A stretch of DNA of 44,047 nucleotides from Bacillus multifaciens (lineage in GTDB: Bacteria; Bacillota; Bacilli; Bacillales; Bacillaceae_G), in NCBI RefSeq assembly GCF_030756675.1, contig NZ_JAVBXD010000037.1:1-44047 (forward strand). Direction: 5' to 3'. The position numbers and the translations under genes are program-made. Positions 24,096 to 32,818 of the stretch are shown here, one piece after another. Every line of letters starts with the position of its first letter. The stretch's first letter is position 1. The notes below the pieces were generated by a model. That model was not told the origin of the DNA, made no database searches, and was given only the letters and a program-made list of their open reading frames with translations.

Positions 24096-24128
24096 CTTAC
24101 AACTAGAATGATACTAGTTGTAAGGAGG
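24096..24128 (+). promoter_or_regulatory. 11-base-pair RNA hairpin overlapping the sspN ribosome site
   Basis: CTTACAACTAG (24096-24106) pairs perfectly with CTAGTTGTAAG (24114-24124). The second arm includes the first bases of AAGGAGG (24122-24128) of sspN. There is no T tract, so it is not a normal terminator of fbpB. It could limit translation of sspN. Confidence 0.5.
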
Positions 24129-24135
24129 CGATATT

Positions 24136-24270
24136 ATGGGTAATCCAAAGAAAAATCCAAAAGATTTTGCACCAAATCAGCTTGGGACGCAATCAAGAGC
24201 AGCAGGCGGTAATAAAGGGAAACAAATGCAAGATAAATCAGGGAAACAACCGATTGTTGATAACGGTTAG
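24136..24270 (+). CDS. sspN: small acid-soluble spore protein N
   Basis: 44 residues: [20 protein letters not shown] then a [13 protein letters not shown] segment. This matches SspN, a minor spore-core protein made in the forespore under sigma-G, in length and in the NQLGT and MQDKSGKQP segments. ATG 24136 follows AAGGAGG. In B. subtilis sspN and tlp form one operon; here a terminator separates them. Confidence 0.85.
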   Translation: MGNPKKNPKDFAPNQLGTQSRAAGGNKGKQMQDKSGKQPIVDNG

Positions 24271-24272
24271 AA

Positions 24273-24306
24273 AGAGGGAGAATGGAATCATTCTCCTTCT
24301 TTTTTT
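24273..24306 (+). terminator. terminator of sspN
   Basis: AGAGGGAGAATG pairs with CATTCTCCTTCT (24289-24300), followed by six more T. Confidence 0.8.
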
Positions 24307-24375
24307 GCATACATAATTAAAGGTTTTTTTTACAAACTAATGTTGTATGTAATTTCAATAAAGGAGGAAGACAGG

Positions 24376-24609
24376 ATGCCAGAACAATATAAAACAAGTC
24401 CAAACCCAGATGATCGCAGTGATAATGTTGAAAAATTGCAAGAGGCGGTATATAACACAATTGAAAATATGAACGAAGCAAGGGAAGCTGCGGAGTTTTC
24501 TAATGAGAAAGACCGCGCGGCAATTGAAGCGAAAAATGAGCGCCGCATGGAAAGTATCGAAGGAATGCGAAAAGAGATTAAAGAGGAAGCTGCATATCGC
24601 AATCAGTAA
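24376..24609 (+). CDS. tlp: small acid-soluble spore protein Tlp
   Basis: 77 residues: [20 protein letters not shown], then [20 protein letters not shown] and [20 protein letters not shown]. The [13 protein letters not shown] start and the helical body match Tlp, a minor sigma-G dependent spore protein of unknown role. ATG 24376 follows AAAGGAGGAAGACAGG; an in-frame upstream ATG at 24340 has no ribosome site. sspN directly upstream supports the call. Confidence 0.9.
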   Translation: MPEQYKTSPNPDDRSDNVEKLQEAVYNTIENMNEAREAAEFSNEKDRAAIEAKNERRMESIEGMRKEIKEEAAYRNQ

Positions 24610-24612
24610 GAG

Positions 24613-24638
24613 AAGGCTGACAATTGTCAGCCTTTTTT
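24613..24638 (+). terminator. terminator of tlp, overlapping the sleL stop
   Basis: AAGGCTGACAATTGTCAGCC is a self-complementary stem followed by seven T on the plus strand. The stop codon of the minus-strand gene (24627-24629) lies within it. Confidence 0.8.
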
Positions 24639-25916
24639 TGTAATAGAAAAGTTTTCAGTAAGGAGACGCCAATTTTGCGGGAAAGGTAAGCCGATTTTCC
24701 AATAACTGATACCGCGAATTCCTTGTTCTTTTATTAAATTAAATTTACTTTGAACAGACCGAGCATCTTCAAACCATACTTCATGTTTTACTCCATTTGC
24801 ATCGAAATAATTGAAATGAGGAGCTTGAGAAGTGAAATCGTATTGAATTGGGACATTATATTTCCGAGCAAGTGAAACAGCAGCAATAGAACTAAGCGCT
24901 TTTGCCGGAGGATTTCCTTGTTTAAACGGAACAATCCAATCAAATCCGTATAAGTTTTGCCCCATCATAATTTTCCGCGGCGGCATTTGTGATTTTGCGT
25001 ATTGAATGACTTGTTTGACAGGACCAATTGGAGATACTGCAAGAGGCGGTCCACCTTGCCATCCCCAGTCGTATGTCATAATGACAACGAAATCAACAAT
25101 TTCACCTTGTGCCTTATAATCATGAGCTGCAGCTGGACCTTTTTGGGTTGAACTTGTTTTTGGGACGACAGTTGTACTGAGTGTATATCCTTTTGGTAGA
25201 CGTGTTTTTACTTTGCGTAAAAACTGATTATATGCTTCGCGGTCTGCCGGTGCAAAGTTCTCGAAATCGAAGTGGATATCACGCATTCCGTATTTTTGAG
25301 CGGTTTGTAAAATGTTTGTAATAAACGTATTTTGAATGGTTTCGTTGCGTAAAATAATGCTTGCTAATTCAGAGCTAAAACTTCCATTTTCAAGATTTGT
25401 AATAACCAGCATTGGAATCGTCTGCCCTTGTTTGGCAATTGCGACAATTTCAGATGTTTGTGTAGGTTCTTTCAGTGTTCCGTCACGTTTGGCTTCAAAG
25501 CTAAAGTAAGCCAAATAGGTTAAATATGAATTGATCGCTTTGGTGGAAGCAATTAAGCTTTCTTTAATCGGGATTGTGGATGGCTGTAAGTAGGCAATCG
25601 ATTCAATAATTTTTTTTGTCCCTTTTGGTACATATAGTTGCTGTCCGACTTGGAGATTGGATTTTAATGATAAATGATTCACTTTTGCTAAACTGGCAAG
25701 AGGTACGTTGTAGGTTAAGGCAATTTTATATAAGCTATCACCTGGTTGTACATAGTAGGTATTTCCTTGTGTATTCACAATTAATGCTTGCCCGACGACG
25801 AGTGTTTCAGCTGGGTTTAACCCATTATCCTTCACAATTGTTTCAGCTGTTGTTCCGTACTGCTTAGCTAATTTATACACGTTATCGCCGCTTCGTACAG
25901 TTATGATTTGTAGCAT
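24627..25916 (-). CDS. sleL: SleL-type cortex-lytic N-acetylglucosaminidase (LysM-LysM-GH18)
   Basis: 429 residues. Two LysM repeats (ITVRSGDNVYKLAKQYGTTA at 4-23 and YYVQPGDSLYKIALTYNVPL at about 54-73), then a GH18 barrel with the catalytic segment MRDIHFDFENF and later MTYDWGWQGGPP and YGFDW. Length and order fit B. cereus SleL (YaaH family), a spore cortex fragment lytic enzyme used during germination after the spore takes up water. No signal peptide, as in SleL; LysM mediates attachment. ATG 25916 follows AAAGGAGTG. Confidence 0.85.
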   Translation of the reverse strand: MLQIITVRSGDNVYKLAKQYGTTAETIVKDNGLNPAETLVVGQALIVNTQGNTYYVQPGDSLYKIALTYNVPLASLAKVNHLSLKSNLQVGQQLYVPKGTKKIIESIAYLQPSTIPIKESLIASTKAINSYLTYLAYFSFEAKRDGTLKEPTQTSEIVAIAKQGQTIPMLVITNLENGSFSSELASIILRNETIQNTFITNILQTAQKYGMRDIHFDFENFAPADREAYNQFLRKVKTRLPKGYTLSTTVVPKTSSTQKGPAAAHDYKAQGEIVDFVVIMTYDWGWQGGPPLAVSPIGPVKQVIQYAKSQMPPRKIMMGQNLYGFDWIVPFKQGNPPAKALSSIAAVSLARKYNVPIQYDFTSQAPHFNYFDANGVKHEVWFEDARSVQSKFNLIKEQGIRGISYWKIGLPFPQNWRLLTENFSITKKG

Positions 25917-26026
25917 ATGCTCACTCCTTTAAGGGAAAAAGATCCATCGCTTCTATTTTATTTTCAGATTCTCTGTATTATGATTAAAGGTGTAGAAAGA
26001 AATGCAAGCGAGAAGGAGTTAAAATA

Positions 26027-26446
26027 ATGTTTATAGCAGAACAGGAGATTGACATCCGTTATGCAGAAACAGATCAAATGGGTGTTGTATATCACGCAAA
26101 CTATTTAGTATGGTTAGAACTTGGCCGTACGAAATTAATTCAAGATTTAGGATTTTCGTATGTGGAAATGGAGAATGATGGGGTTGTATCTCCTGTACTT
26201 GATTTACAAATTACATATCGAAAAGCAATGCGTTACGGAGAAAAGGCTATTGTGAAAACATGGATAGAGTCTGTGAGTCCACTACGCGTTGTATATGGCT
26301 ATGAAATTTATAATGGGAACGGTGAGCGTTGCATTACCGCGTTTACAACGAATATTTGTGCCAAAAAAGAAGGTTTTCGTCCGGTATCATTTAAAAAATT
26401 GTACCCAGAATGGTATGAGACGTACGAGAAAATTAAAAAGCAATAA
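26027..26446 (+). CDS. yneP: YbgC/YneP-type acyl-CoA thioesterase (hot-dog fold)
   Basis: 139 residues. RYAETDQMGVVYHANYLVWLE carries the 4HBT active-site Asp (D16) and the YHANY segment. ATG 26027 follows AGAAGGAG. The gene order tlp - yneP - (yneR) - plsY - yneT - parE - parC is that of B. subtilis. YbgC-type enzymes hydrolyse short or medium acyl-CoA and are linked to phospholipid metabolism, which fits the nearby plsY. Confidence 0.8.
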   Translation: MFIAEQEIDIRYAETDQMGVVYHANYLVWLELGRTKLIQDLGFSYVEMENDGVVSPVLDLQITYRKAMRYGEKAIVKTWIESVSPLRVVYGYEIYNGNGERCITAFTTNICAKKEGFRPVSFKKLYPEWYETYEKIKKQ

Positions 26447-26473
26447 AAAAACGTGGCGTAGGCCACGTTTTTT
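26445..26473. terminator. bidirectional terminator between thioesterase and HesB-like genes
   Basis: AAAAAACGTGGC pairs with GCCACGTTTTTT (26462-26473), loop GTAG. Both strands end in T runs. Confidence 0.85.
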
Positions 26474-26762
26474 ATTTTACATAATGAAATTGCGGGAACT
26501 CATCATCAGCGTTAAATGTAACAGATAAGTCATGCCCATCAAAGAACCACTCATCATCGCCTTCAATAAAGAAAATAATACCATCTTCTTGAAATTGTAC
26601 AACAGGAGTAGCTGGATCATCTTTACGAATTCCTAATGAAAGACCTTTTTGCACGGTGCTACATCCACCATATTGTACGAAAAAGCGAAGGCTATCGCCG
26701 GTTTGTAAACCAAGCTCGTTTTTATACCAGTTTAGTGCTTCTTTTGATACTGAAATGTTCAT
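26472..26762 (-). CDS. yneR: HesB/YneR-family protein
   Basis: 96 residues. MNISVSKEALNWYKNELGLQ and VQYGGCSTVQKGLSLGI match the YneR branch of the HesB/IscA-like fold. The usual C-terminal CGC of true A-type iron-sulfur carriers is absent (the end is FPQFHYVK), so cluster binding is doubtful. Synteny with B. subtilis yneR next to plsY supports the call. Confidence 0.8.
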   Translation of the reverse strand: MNISVSKEALNWYKNELGLQTGDSLRFFVQYGGCSTVQKGLSLGIRKDDPATPVVQFQEDGIIFFIEGDDEWFFDGHDLSVTFNADDEFPQFHYVK

Positions 26763-26802
26763 CTAGTATTCCTCCAACATAATCGCGTTTTCTTTTAGTA
26801 TA

Positions 26803-26855
26803 AAAAATAACGCAAAAAGACGCCATTTATATGCTTTGCGTTTTCTTTTTGCGTT
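26803..26855 (-). terminator. terminator of plsY
   Basis: AACGCAAAAAG (26809-26819) pairs with CTTTTTGCGTT (26845-26855); the minus strand then runs into T from 26808 down. Confidence 0.65.
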
Positions 26856-26870
26856 ATGTGGGTCGCAATC

Positions 26871-27464
26871 TTATTTTTGTTTTTTTGTTAATTTTGCTTT
26901 TGGTTCTGTTTTATTTATAATTCGTCCAATATTTGCACGGTGTCTATAAATAACCATACCAGCCAATAAGCACATGGCAATAATGAAGATTTTATCCCCG
27001 TTTATAAATGCTGCAATAACAGCGAAGACGGCTGTTATCATAGAAGAAAGTGATACGTATCTCGTCGTAAATAATAGGGTGAAAAAGATAGCCGCTAATA
27101 TGACAAAGGAAAGCGGTGCGTAGCATAATAGTACACCAGCAGAAGTAGCAACTGCTTTTCCGCCGCGGAACTTTGCAAAGATTGGGTATACATGTCCTAC
27201 CACTGCAGCTAATCCAAACCATAGGGGATGGATATTTAACCCGAACATGATCGGTAGGGCTGTAGCCAATGTCCCTTTTAAAATATCAGCAATTGTAACA
27301 ATAAAACCTGCTTTTTTCCCTAGTGTACGAAATGTATTCGTTCCTCCTAAATTTCCGCTGCCGTGTTCGCGAATATCGATTCCGTAACCAATCTTTCCAA
27401 CAACAAGTGCAGATGGAATCGAGCCAAGCAAATAGGCAACGATAAATAAAAGATATGTAAGCAT
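26871..27464 (-). CDS. plsY: acyl-phosphate:glycerol-3-phosphate acyltransferase PlsY
   Basis: 197 residues, five or so membrane segments. The conserved loops are [30 protein letters not shown] (GSGN...GxTN) and [12 protein letters not shown], all needed for glycerol-3-phosphate and acyl-phosphate binding. ATG 27464 follows AAAGGAGAC; a longer frame to 27533 has no ribosome site. It makes lysophosphatidic acid, the first step of phospholipid synthesis, in the membrane. In B. subtilis (yneS) it sits close to parE-parC; here nrdDG, a regulator and htrA lie between. Confidence 0.9.
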   Translation of the reverse strand: MLTYLLFIVAYLLGSIPSALVVGKIGYGIDIREHGSGNLGGTNTFRTLGKKAGFIVTIADILKGTLATALPIMFGLNIHPLWFGLAAVVGHVYPIFAKFRGGKAVATSAGVLLCYAPLSFVILAAIFFTLLFTTRYVSLSSMITAVFAVIAAFINGDKIFIIAMCLLAGMVIYRHRANIGRIINKTEPKAKLTKKQK

Positions 27465-27654
27465 AAGTTCAGTCTCCTTTATACAAATGTGTTGATAAAG
27501 GGTAAAAAGAGTTTTTCCCGTATATTGTACCACACATTTGTAAAGATCACATTTCTTTTTTTCTCAAATTTCAATTCAGAAATATGAGAAAAAAAGATTC
27601 GATAGATTTTAAAAAAACTTTCACAGGAATGTTACATTTTTCACAGATTCACTC

Positions 27655-27670
27655 TTACTATATGTTGTAT
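27655..27670 (+). promoter_or_regulatory. NrdR box candidate upstream of nrdD
   Basis: The core CTATATGTTGT fits the NrdR consensus (CWATATaTwgtg) at most positions. NrdR represses ribonucleotide reductase genes when dATP is high. Only one box is clear; pairs about 31 bases apart are usual. Confidence 0.45.
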
Positions 27671-27713
27671 CATTTTGAGAGTAAATGAACAAGATGTTGT
27701 TGGGGGTTAAGAA

Positions 27714-29582
27714 ATGAATCAAGAAATGAAAAAAAACAGTGAATATGATGAGAATCTAAAGGGGATTTTTGCGAAAATTGTTCATGCAAATGAACAAGAT
27801 TTAATGCAAGAAAATGCAAACGTTGATGGTAGATCTCCAATGGGAATGATGGGGAAATTTGCTTCTGAAAGTGCAAGGTATTATGCGATAGAACAACTGC
27901 TTTCTGAGAAAGTGAAACAAGCAATTGATCAAAATATATTATATCCGCATGATTTAGACTTTTATGCAACAGGTACGACAACTTGTTCGCAAATACCGTT
28001 AGCACAGATGCTTCAAAACGGGTTTCACACAGGTCACGGGCATATGAGGCAGCCGCAAGATATTAAAAGTGCATTGGCGCTTTCTTCTATTATTTTCCAA
28101 GCAAATCAAAATATGCAGCATGGTGGACAATCATTTGCGCTGTTCGATGTAGAATTGGCGCCATATGTGAGAAAAACGTTTGAACGGAATAAAAAACGTT
28201 TAGCAACATATCCGTTAACAGCTGAACAAATAGAAGAGTTTGCGTGGAAAGAAACAGAAAATGATACGTATCAAGCATGTGAGGCGTTTATTCATAATTC
28301 GAATAGCATGCATAGCAGAGGCGGGGGACAAGTTCCATTCATCTCCATTAATTACGGAACAGATACATCAAAAGAAGGAAGATTATTAATTAGACAATTA
28401 TTAAAAGCGACTCAAGCTGGATTAGGAAAAGGAGAAACACCAATTTTTCCGATTCAAATCTTTAAGTTAAAAAAGGGAGTAAATTTTGAAGAGAAAGATC
28501 CAAATTATGATTTGTTTGAATTAGCAATAGAAACGACAGCGAAACGATTATTCCCTAATTTCTCATTTTTAGATGCACCATTTAATGCGGCGTATTATGA
28601 TGGACGTCCTGAAAGTGAAGTGTGTTATATGGGTTGTCGTACGCGTGTCATGTCTAATATTCATGGGGAAGAAACTGCGATTGGAAGAGGGAATTTATCG
28701 TTTACCTCTATTAACTTAGTGAAATTAGCATGTATTAGTGGATCAAAAGAAGCGTTTTTTGAAGCTTTAAATTATTATCTTGATCTAGGTATTGATCAAT
28801 TGTTAGAAAGACTTTCCTATCAAGCAACGAAAAAAGCAAGAGATTTTCAATTTTTATATTCTCAAGGAGTATGGCGCGGCGGTGAAAAACTGCAACCTGA
28901 GGATGCTGTTGCTGAAATTTTAAAACAAGGTACATTAAGTATAGGTTTTATAGGCCTTGCAGAATGTTTAGTTGCTTTAACAGGAAAACATCATGGGGAA
29001 GACGCAGAATCATGGAAGCTTGGATATGAAATTATCGAACATATGAGAAAGAAAATGGATCAAGCAACAGAGGAACATCAATTGAATTTCTCATTAATTG
29101 CAACTCCGGCAGAAGGATTATCTGGAAAGTTTATCAAACAAGATCGAGCTGAATTTGGAACAATTACAGGTGTAACAGATCATAACTTTTATACAAATTC
29201 ATTCCATATCCCTGTTTATTATCCTATTCAAGCTATTGATAAAATTCGTTTAGAAGGACCATTTCACGAACTTTGTAATGGTGGTCATATTACGTATATT
29301 GAGCTTGACGGAGCGGCTGTTCATAATCAAAAAGCTCTGCAGCAAATTGTGAAGGCAATGGCTCAGTATGGCGTAGGGTATGGATCGATTAATCACCCGG
29401 TTGATCGCTGTAAATGTTGTGGTTATCACGGGATCATTGGAAATGAATGTCCAAGCTGTGAGAATAAAAATGAACATGACTTTGAAAGAATTCGCCGCAT
29501 TACTGGATATCTTGTAGGAGACATGTCAAAGTGGAACAGTGCGAAACGTAGTGAAGAAAAGGAGCGGGTGAAACATTCATGA
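27714..29582 (+). CDS. nrdD: anaerobic (class III) ribonucleoside-triphosphate reductase
   Basis: 622 residues. Substrate-site segments include GTTTCSQIPL, the C-terminal zinc site CKCCGYHGIIGNECPSC and the glycyl-radical site RRITGYLVG (Gly about 598). It makes deoxyribonucleotides without oxygen, using formate as reductant, in the cytoplasm. It overlaps the nrdG start by four bases (ATGA). ATG 27714 follows GGGGGTTAAGAA. Confidence 0.95.
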   Translation: MNQEMKKNSEYDENLKGIFAKIVHANEQDLMQENANVDGRSPMGMMGKFASESARYYAIEQLLSEKVKQAIDQNILYPHDLDFYATGTTTCSQIPLAQMLQNGFHTGHGHMRQPQDIKSALALSSIIFQANQNMQHGGQSFALFDVELAPYVRKTFERNKKRLATYPLTAEQIEEFAWKETENDTYQACEAFIHNSNSMHSRGGGQVPFISINYGTDTSKEGRLLIRQLLKATQAGLGKGETPIFPIQIFKLKKGVNFEEKDPNYDLFELAIETTAKRLFPNFSFLDAPFNAAYYDGRPESEVCYMGCRTRVMSNIHGEETAIGRGNLSFTSINLVKLACISGSKEAFFEALNYYLDLGIDQLLERLSYQATKKARDFQFLYSQGVWRGGEKLQPEDAVAEILKQGTLSIGFIGLAECLVALTGKHHGEDAESWKLGYEIIEHMRKKMDQATEEHQLNFSLIATPAEGLSGKFIKQDRAEFGTITGVTDHNFYTNSFHIPVYYPIQAIDKIRLEGPFHELCNGGHITYIELDGAAVHNQKALQQIVKAMAQYGVGYGSINHPVDRCKCCGYHGIIGNECPSCENKNEHDFERIRRITGYLVGDMSKWNSAKRSEEKERVKHS

Positions 29583-30031
29583 GAGTAATGAATATCATTC
29601 ATGATAGTGTGGTAGATGGGGAAGGGTTGCGGACAGTCGTATTTTTTGCGGGCTGTCCGCATCGCTGTTTTGGCTGTCATAATCCACAGTCTTGGAATAT
29701 TTGTAATGGGACTGAGATGACAAAAGAAGAAATAATAAATGAGATTGAAAACAACCCTCTTACTGATGTAACATTTTCTGGTGGGGATCCATTTTTCCAA
29801 GCCACTGAAATAAAAGAACTAGCAAAAAACGTGAAAGATTTACAAAAAAATTTGTGGATTTACACAGGCTATACGTTTGAAGAGATACAGAATTCGCAAA
29901 AAAATGATATGATAGAGTTGTTACAATATGCTGATGTGCTAGTAGATGGAAGATTTGAGCTAGAGAAGCGAGATCTCACCCTGCCGTTTCGTGGGAGCTC
30001 GAATCAACGTATTATTCGATTGAAAGAGTAA
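29579..30031 (+). CDS. nrdG: anaerobic ribonucleotide reductase activating protein (radical SAM)
   Basis: 150 residues. CPHRCFGC (C26, C30, C33) binds the radical-SAM 4Fe-4S cluster, preceded by DGEGLRTVVFFAG; FSGGDPF is the GGE-like SAM motif. It installs the glycyl radical on NrdD. Overlap with nrdD shows co-translation; a response regulator gene begins 15 bases later. Confidence 0.95.
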   Translation: MRVMNIIHDSVVDGEGLRTVVFFAGCPHRCFGCHNPQSWNICNGTEMTKEEIINEIENNPLTDVTFSGGDPFFQATEIKELAKNVKDLQKNLWIYTGYTFEEIQNSQKNDMIELLQYADVLVDGRFELEKRDLTLPFRGSSNQRIIRLKE

Positions 30032-30046
30032 AAGGACGGGATAGGA

Positions 30047-30724
30047 TTGAATAAAACAGTTTTACTTGTTGAAGATGAAAGAAGATTACGAGAAATTGTC
30101 AGTGACTATTTTCGTAATGAAGGCTTTGAAGTGATTGAAGCAGAAGATGGCAAGCAAGCATTAGAACTGTTTGCGGAGCATACTGTGGATTTAATTATAT
30201 TAGATATCATGTTACCAGAAATTGACGGTTGGTCTGTATGTAGACGTGTAAGAAAGGAATCAGCCGTACCGATTATTATGCTAACAGCTCGCTCCGATGA
30301 AGATGATACTTTACTTGGTTTTGAATTAGGAGCGGATGAATATGTAACAAAACCGTTTAGTCCGAAAATTTTAGTTGCTCGTGCCAAGACATTACTAAAG
30401 CGTGCAGACGGTGCAGTAGGGCAAGCGGAGGAAAATATGCTTTCGCTTGCTGGTATTGATGTGAATCGTTTGTCACGTACGGTAACGGTAGATGGTGAAG
30501 AAGTAATATTAACACATAAAGAATTTGAGTTACTCGTTTACTTGATGGAAAATAAAGGGATTGTTCTATCTCGCCAGCATTTGTTAGATCAACTTTGGGG
30601 ATATGATTACTTCGGAGATGATCGTACAGTAGATACGCATATTAAGAAACTTCGTAATAAGTTAGGCGATAAGGCAACACATATTAGTACAGTTATTCGT
30701 GTAGGATACAAATTTGAAGAGTAA
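30047..30724 (+). CDS. OmpR-family response regulator without a partner kinase
   Basis: 225 residues from TTG 30047 (GGGATAGG before it). Receiver domain with VEDE (D10), phospho-acceptor D53 (ILDIMLPEID) and K102 (TKPFSP). The winged-helix output domain is at about 125-224 (LTHKEFELLVYLMENKG, VDTHIKKLRNKLG). No histidine kinase is encoded nearby. It is 15 bases after nrdG and so probably in the nrdDG operon, and it is followed by htrA, whose promoter holds a direct repeat of the OmpR type. Target and signal are inferences. Confidence 0.85.
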   Translation: MNKTVLLVEDERRLREIVSDYFRNEGFEVIEAEDGKQALELFAEHTVDLIILDIMLPEIDGWSVCRRVRKESAVPIIMLTARSDEDDTLLGFELGADEYVTKPFSPKILVARAKTLLKRADGAVGQAEENMLSLAGIDVNRLSRTVTVDGEEVILTHKEFELLVYLMENKGIVLSRQHLLDQLWGYDYFGDDRTVDTHIKKLRNKLGDKATHISTVIRVGYKFEE

Positions 30725-30751
30725 AATATCAGTTCCCATTTAAGCAGCTTT

Positions 30752-30813
30752 ATATTCATTGCATGTACAATTTTTTTTACTTTTATCTACAATGAATATG
30801 ATAGTATTTTTTT
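30752..30813 (+). terminator. terminator of the nrdDG-regulator operon
   Basis: ATATTCATTG (30752-30761) pairs perfectly with CAATGAATAT (30790-30799) around a T-rich loop, with eight T at 30806-30813. Confidence 0.6.
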
Positions 30814-30821
30814 GTTTGGAT

Positions 30822-30864
30822 TTCACGATGAGTTCACAGTAAGGACACACATCGTGTATATACT
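30822..30864 (+). promoter_or_regulatory. htrA promoter with OmpR-type direct repeat
   Basis: TTCACG (30822-30827) and TTCACA (30833-30838) are 11 bases apart, the spacing bound by OmpR/PhoB-type dimers on one face of the helix. TATACT (30859-30864) is a -10 box with no good -35, so the repeat may replace it, as at PhoB-type activated promoters. Confidence 0.5.
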
Positions 30865-30901
30865 AAAAATACGATATCAGCAGAGAGGGGATAAATAAAT
30901 T

Positions 30902-32110
30902 ATGGGATACTATGATCAACCAGAAACAAATGAAACTCGGACGGAAATTGTAAAAACACGCAGCAAAAAAGGATATTTTTTCACAGGAGTAGTCGGTGCT
31001 GTCATCGGTGCCGTTACAATTAGCGTTGCAGCTCCGTATATACCTTTGACAAATAACGGTATCGTTTCACAATCAAAAGTAGAGGGAACAGTGGTTCCAG
31101 TTGTGAATAAAACAAAAGGTGAAACGGATCTTCCTGGTATGATTGAAGGAGCGAAAGAGGTAGTTGTTGGTGTAATTAACTATCAAAAAACTGTAGATCC
31201 ATTTTCCACCGATCCACAAGTGCAAGAAGCTGAGGCAGGATCAGGATCAGGTGTGATTTATAAAAAAGTTGGAGATAAAGCGCTGATTGTAACAAATAAC
31301 CACGTTGTTGACGGTGCGAATAAATTAGAAGTAAAGTTAAGTAATGGAACAAAGGTTGAAGCGAAATTAGTAGGAAAAGATCCATGGCTAGATCTTGCTG
31401 TCGTTGAGATTGATGGAAAAAACATTAACAAAGTTGCCACTCTAGGAAATTCAGATAAAATCCGTGCTGGAGAATCTGCGATTGCAATTGGTAACCCACT
31501 TGGATTCGATGGAAGTGTAACAGAAGGGATTATTAGTAGTAAAGACCGTGAAATTCCAGTTGATATTAACGGTGACAAACGTCCTGACTGGCAAGCTCAA
31601 GTTATTCAAACGGATGCAGCGATTAACCCAGGGAATAGCGGCGGTGCATTATTCAATCAAAATGGTGAAGTAATCGGTATTAACTCTAGTAAAATTGCTC
31701 AGCAAGAAGTAGAAGGAATTGGCTTTGCGATTCCAATTAATGTAGCAAAACCAGTCATTGATTCTCTTGAAAAATACGGTGAAGTAAAACGCCCTGTAAT
31801 GGGTGTTCAAGTAAGAGGTCTTGATGAAATTCCAAGCTATGCATTAGGTCAATTAAAATTACCGAAAGATGTAACAGGTGGAGTTCTGTTAGCGCAGGTT
31901 GAACCAGCATCACCGGCAGAAAAAGCAGGATTGCAAAAATATGATATTGTTGTTAGCTTTGATGATCAAAAAATAGAAAATGCAGTGCAATTCCGTAAAT
32001 ACTTATATGAAAAGAAAAAAGTTGGCGATAAAATCGAAGTAACAGCGTACCGAAATGGTGAGAAAATAAAGAAAACAGTTACGTTAGCTGATAAAGGTAG
32101 CTCGAATTAG
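30902..32110 (+). CDS. htrA: HtrA-type membrane-anchored serine protease
   Basis: 402 residues. N-terminal anchor (about 24-46), trypsin-like domain with H134 (TNNHVVDGAN), D164 (LDLAVVEI) and S246 (NPGNSGGAL), then one PDZ domain (GVLLAQVEPASPAEKAGLQK). It degrades misfolded proteins outside the membrane. ATG 30902 follows AGAGAGGGG. It is alone on its transcript, with its own terminator, next to an orphan response regulator. Confidence 0.9.
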   Translation: MGYYDQPETNETRTEIVKTRSKKGYFFTGVVGAVIGAVTISVAAPYIPLTNNGIVSQSKVEGTVVPVVNKTKGETDLPGMIEGAKEVVVGVINYQKTVDPFSTDPQVQEAEAGSGSGVIYKKVGDKALIVTNNHVVDGANKLEVKLSNGTKVEAKLVGKDPWLDLAVVEIDGKNINKVATLGNSDKIRAGESAIAIGNPLGFDGSVTEGIISSKDREIPVDINGDKRPDWQAQVIQTDAAINPGNSGGALFNQNGEVIGINSSKIAQQEVEGIGFAIPINVAKPVIDSLEKYGEVKRPVMGVQVRGLDEIPSYALGQLKLPKDVTGGVLLAQVEPASPAEKAGLQKYDIVVSFDDQKIENAVQFRKYLYEKKKVGDKIEVTAYRNGEKIKKTVTLADKGSSN

Positions 32111-32111
32111 T

Positions 32112-32150
32112 AAAGAAAGTCTCTTTCATGTTGAAAGAGACTTTCTTTAT
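32112..32150 (+). terminator. terminator of htrA
   Basis: AAAGAAAGTCTCTTTCA pairs with TGAAAGAGACTTTCTTT (32132-32148), loop TGT. Confidence 0.8.
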
Positions 32151-32182
32151 CGGCTATACTAAATGAACAGGAGGGATTACAT

Positions 32183-32596
32183 ATGACAATTGAAAATCCA
32201 ACTCGAACGGAAATTGGTGAGATTTTGAAAAATAGTAAGACGATTGCTGTTGTCGGATTATCTGATAATCCAGAACGTACTTCGTATATGGTGTCAAAAG
32301 CGATGCAAGATGCAGGATACCGTATTATTCCTGTTAACCCAACGGTAGATACTGTATTGGGAGAAAAGGCGGTAAAATCGCTAACTGAAATAAAAGAGCC
32401 TGTTGATATCGTCAATGTATTTCGTCGTTCTGAATTTTTAATGGATGTTGCAAAAGAGTTTGTGCTGATTGAAGCGCGCACATTTTGGGCACAATTAGGT
32501 TTACAAGATGAAGAAACATATCACTTTTTGAAAGAAAAAGGCTATACTGTCATTATGGACCGCTGTATTAAAGTTGAACACGCAATGACAAGATAA
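32183..32596 (+). CDS. yneT: CoA-binding protein YneT (YccU family)
   Basis: 137 residues. A single Rossmann-like CoA-binding domain: IAVVGLSDNPERTSYMVSKA near the start, IIPVNPTVDTVLGEKA, VDIVNVFRRSE and a final VIMDRCIKVEHAM. ATG 32183 follows AGGAGG. It precedes parE in B. subtilis too. Biochemical role unknown. Confidence 0.85.
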   Translation: MTIENPTRTEIGEILKNSKTIAVVGLSDNPERTSYMVSKAMQDAGYRIIPVNPTVDTVLGEKAVKSLTEIKEPVDIVNVFRRSEFLMDVAKEFVLIEARTFWAQLGLQDEETYHFLKEKGYTVIMDRCIKVEHAMTR

Positions 32597-32608
32597 AGTG
32601 AAACTTTA

Positions 32609-32750
32609 ATCAGTGGGGTTTTCTTCATCCCCCACTGATTATTAGTTGAACCAATCGGGCTTTTACGGGCAGTTTATCTCCCACCTAACTTTTTTTGCTT
32701 TCGCTGAATTTTGAGGTGAGAGTATTACTGCCCGTTAATGCGGGATAAGT
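32609..32750. repeat. B. cereus-group intergenic repeat (bcr-like)
   Basis: Two nested structures: AATCAGTGGGG/CCCCACTGATT (32609-32640), and ACGGGCAGT (32665-32673) pairing with ACTGCCCGT (32727-32735), with CACCT/AGGTG inside. The segment with CCAATCGGGC and TTTTGCTTTCGCTGAATTTT looks to me like a dispersed repeat common in B. cereus genomes (the bcr1 type). Recognition is from memory, not from a search; ends are approximate. Confidence 0.5.
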
Positions 32751-32818
32751 ATAAATTGTGAAGTTTATTAGGCTCCTATTCATATAATAGGGAAAAGCAG
32801 ATGGACGAGGTGTTCATC

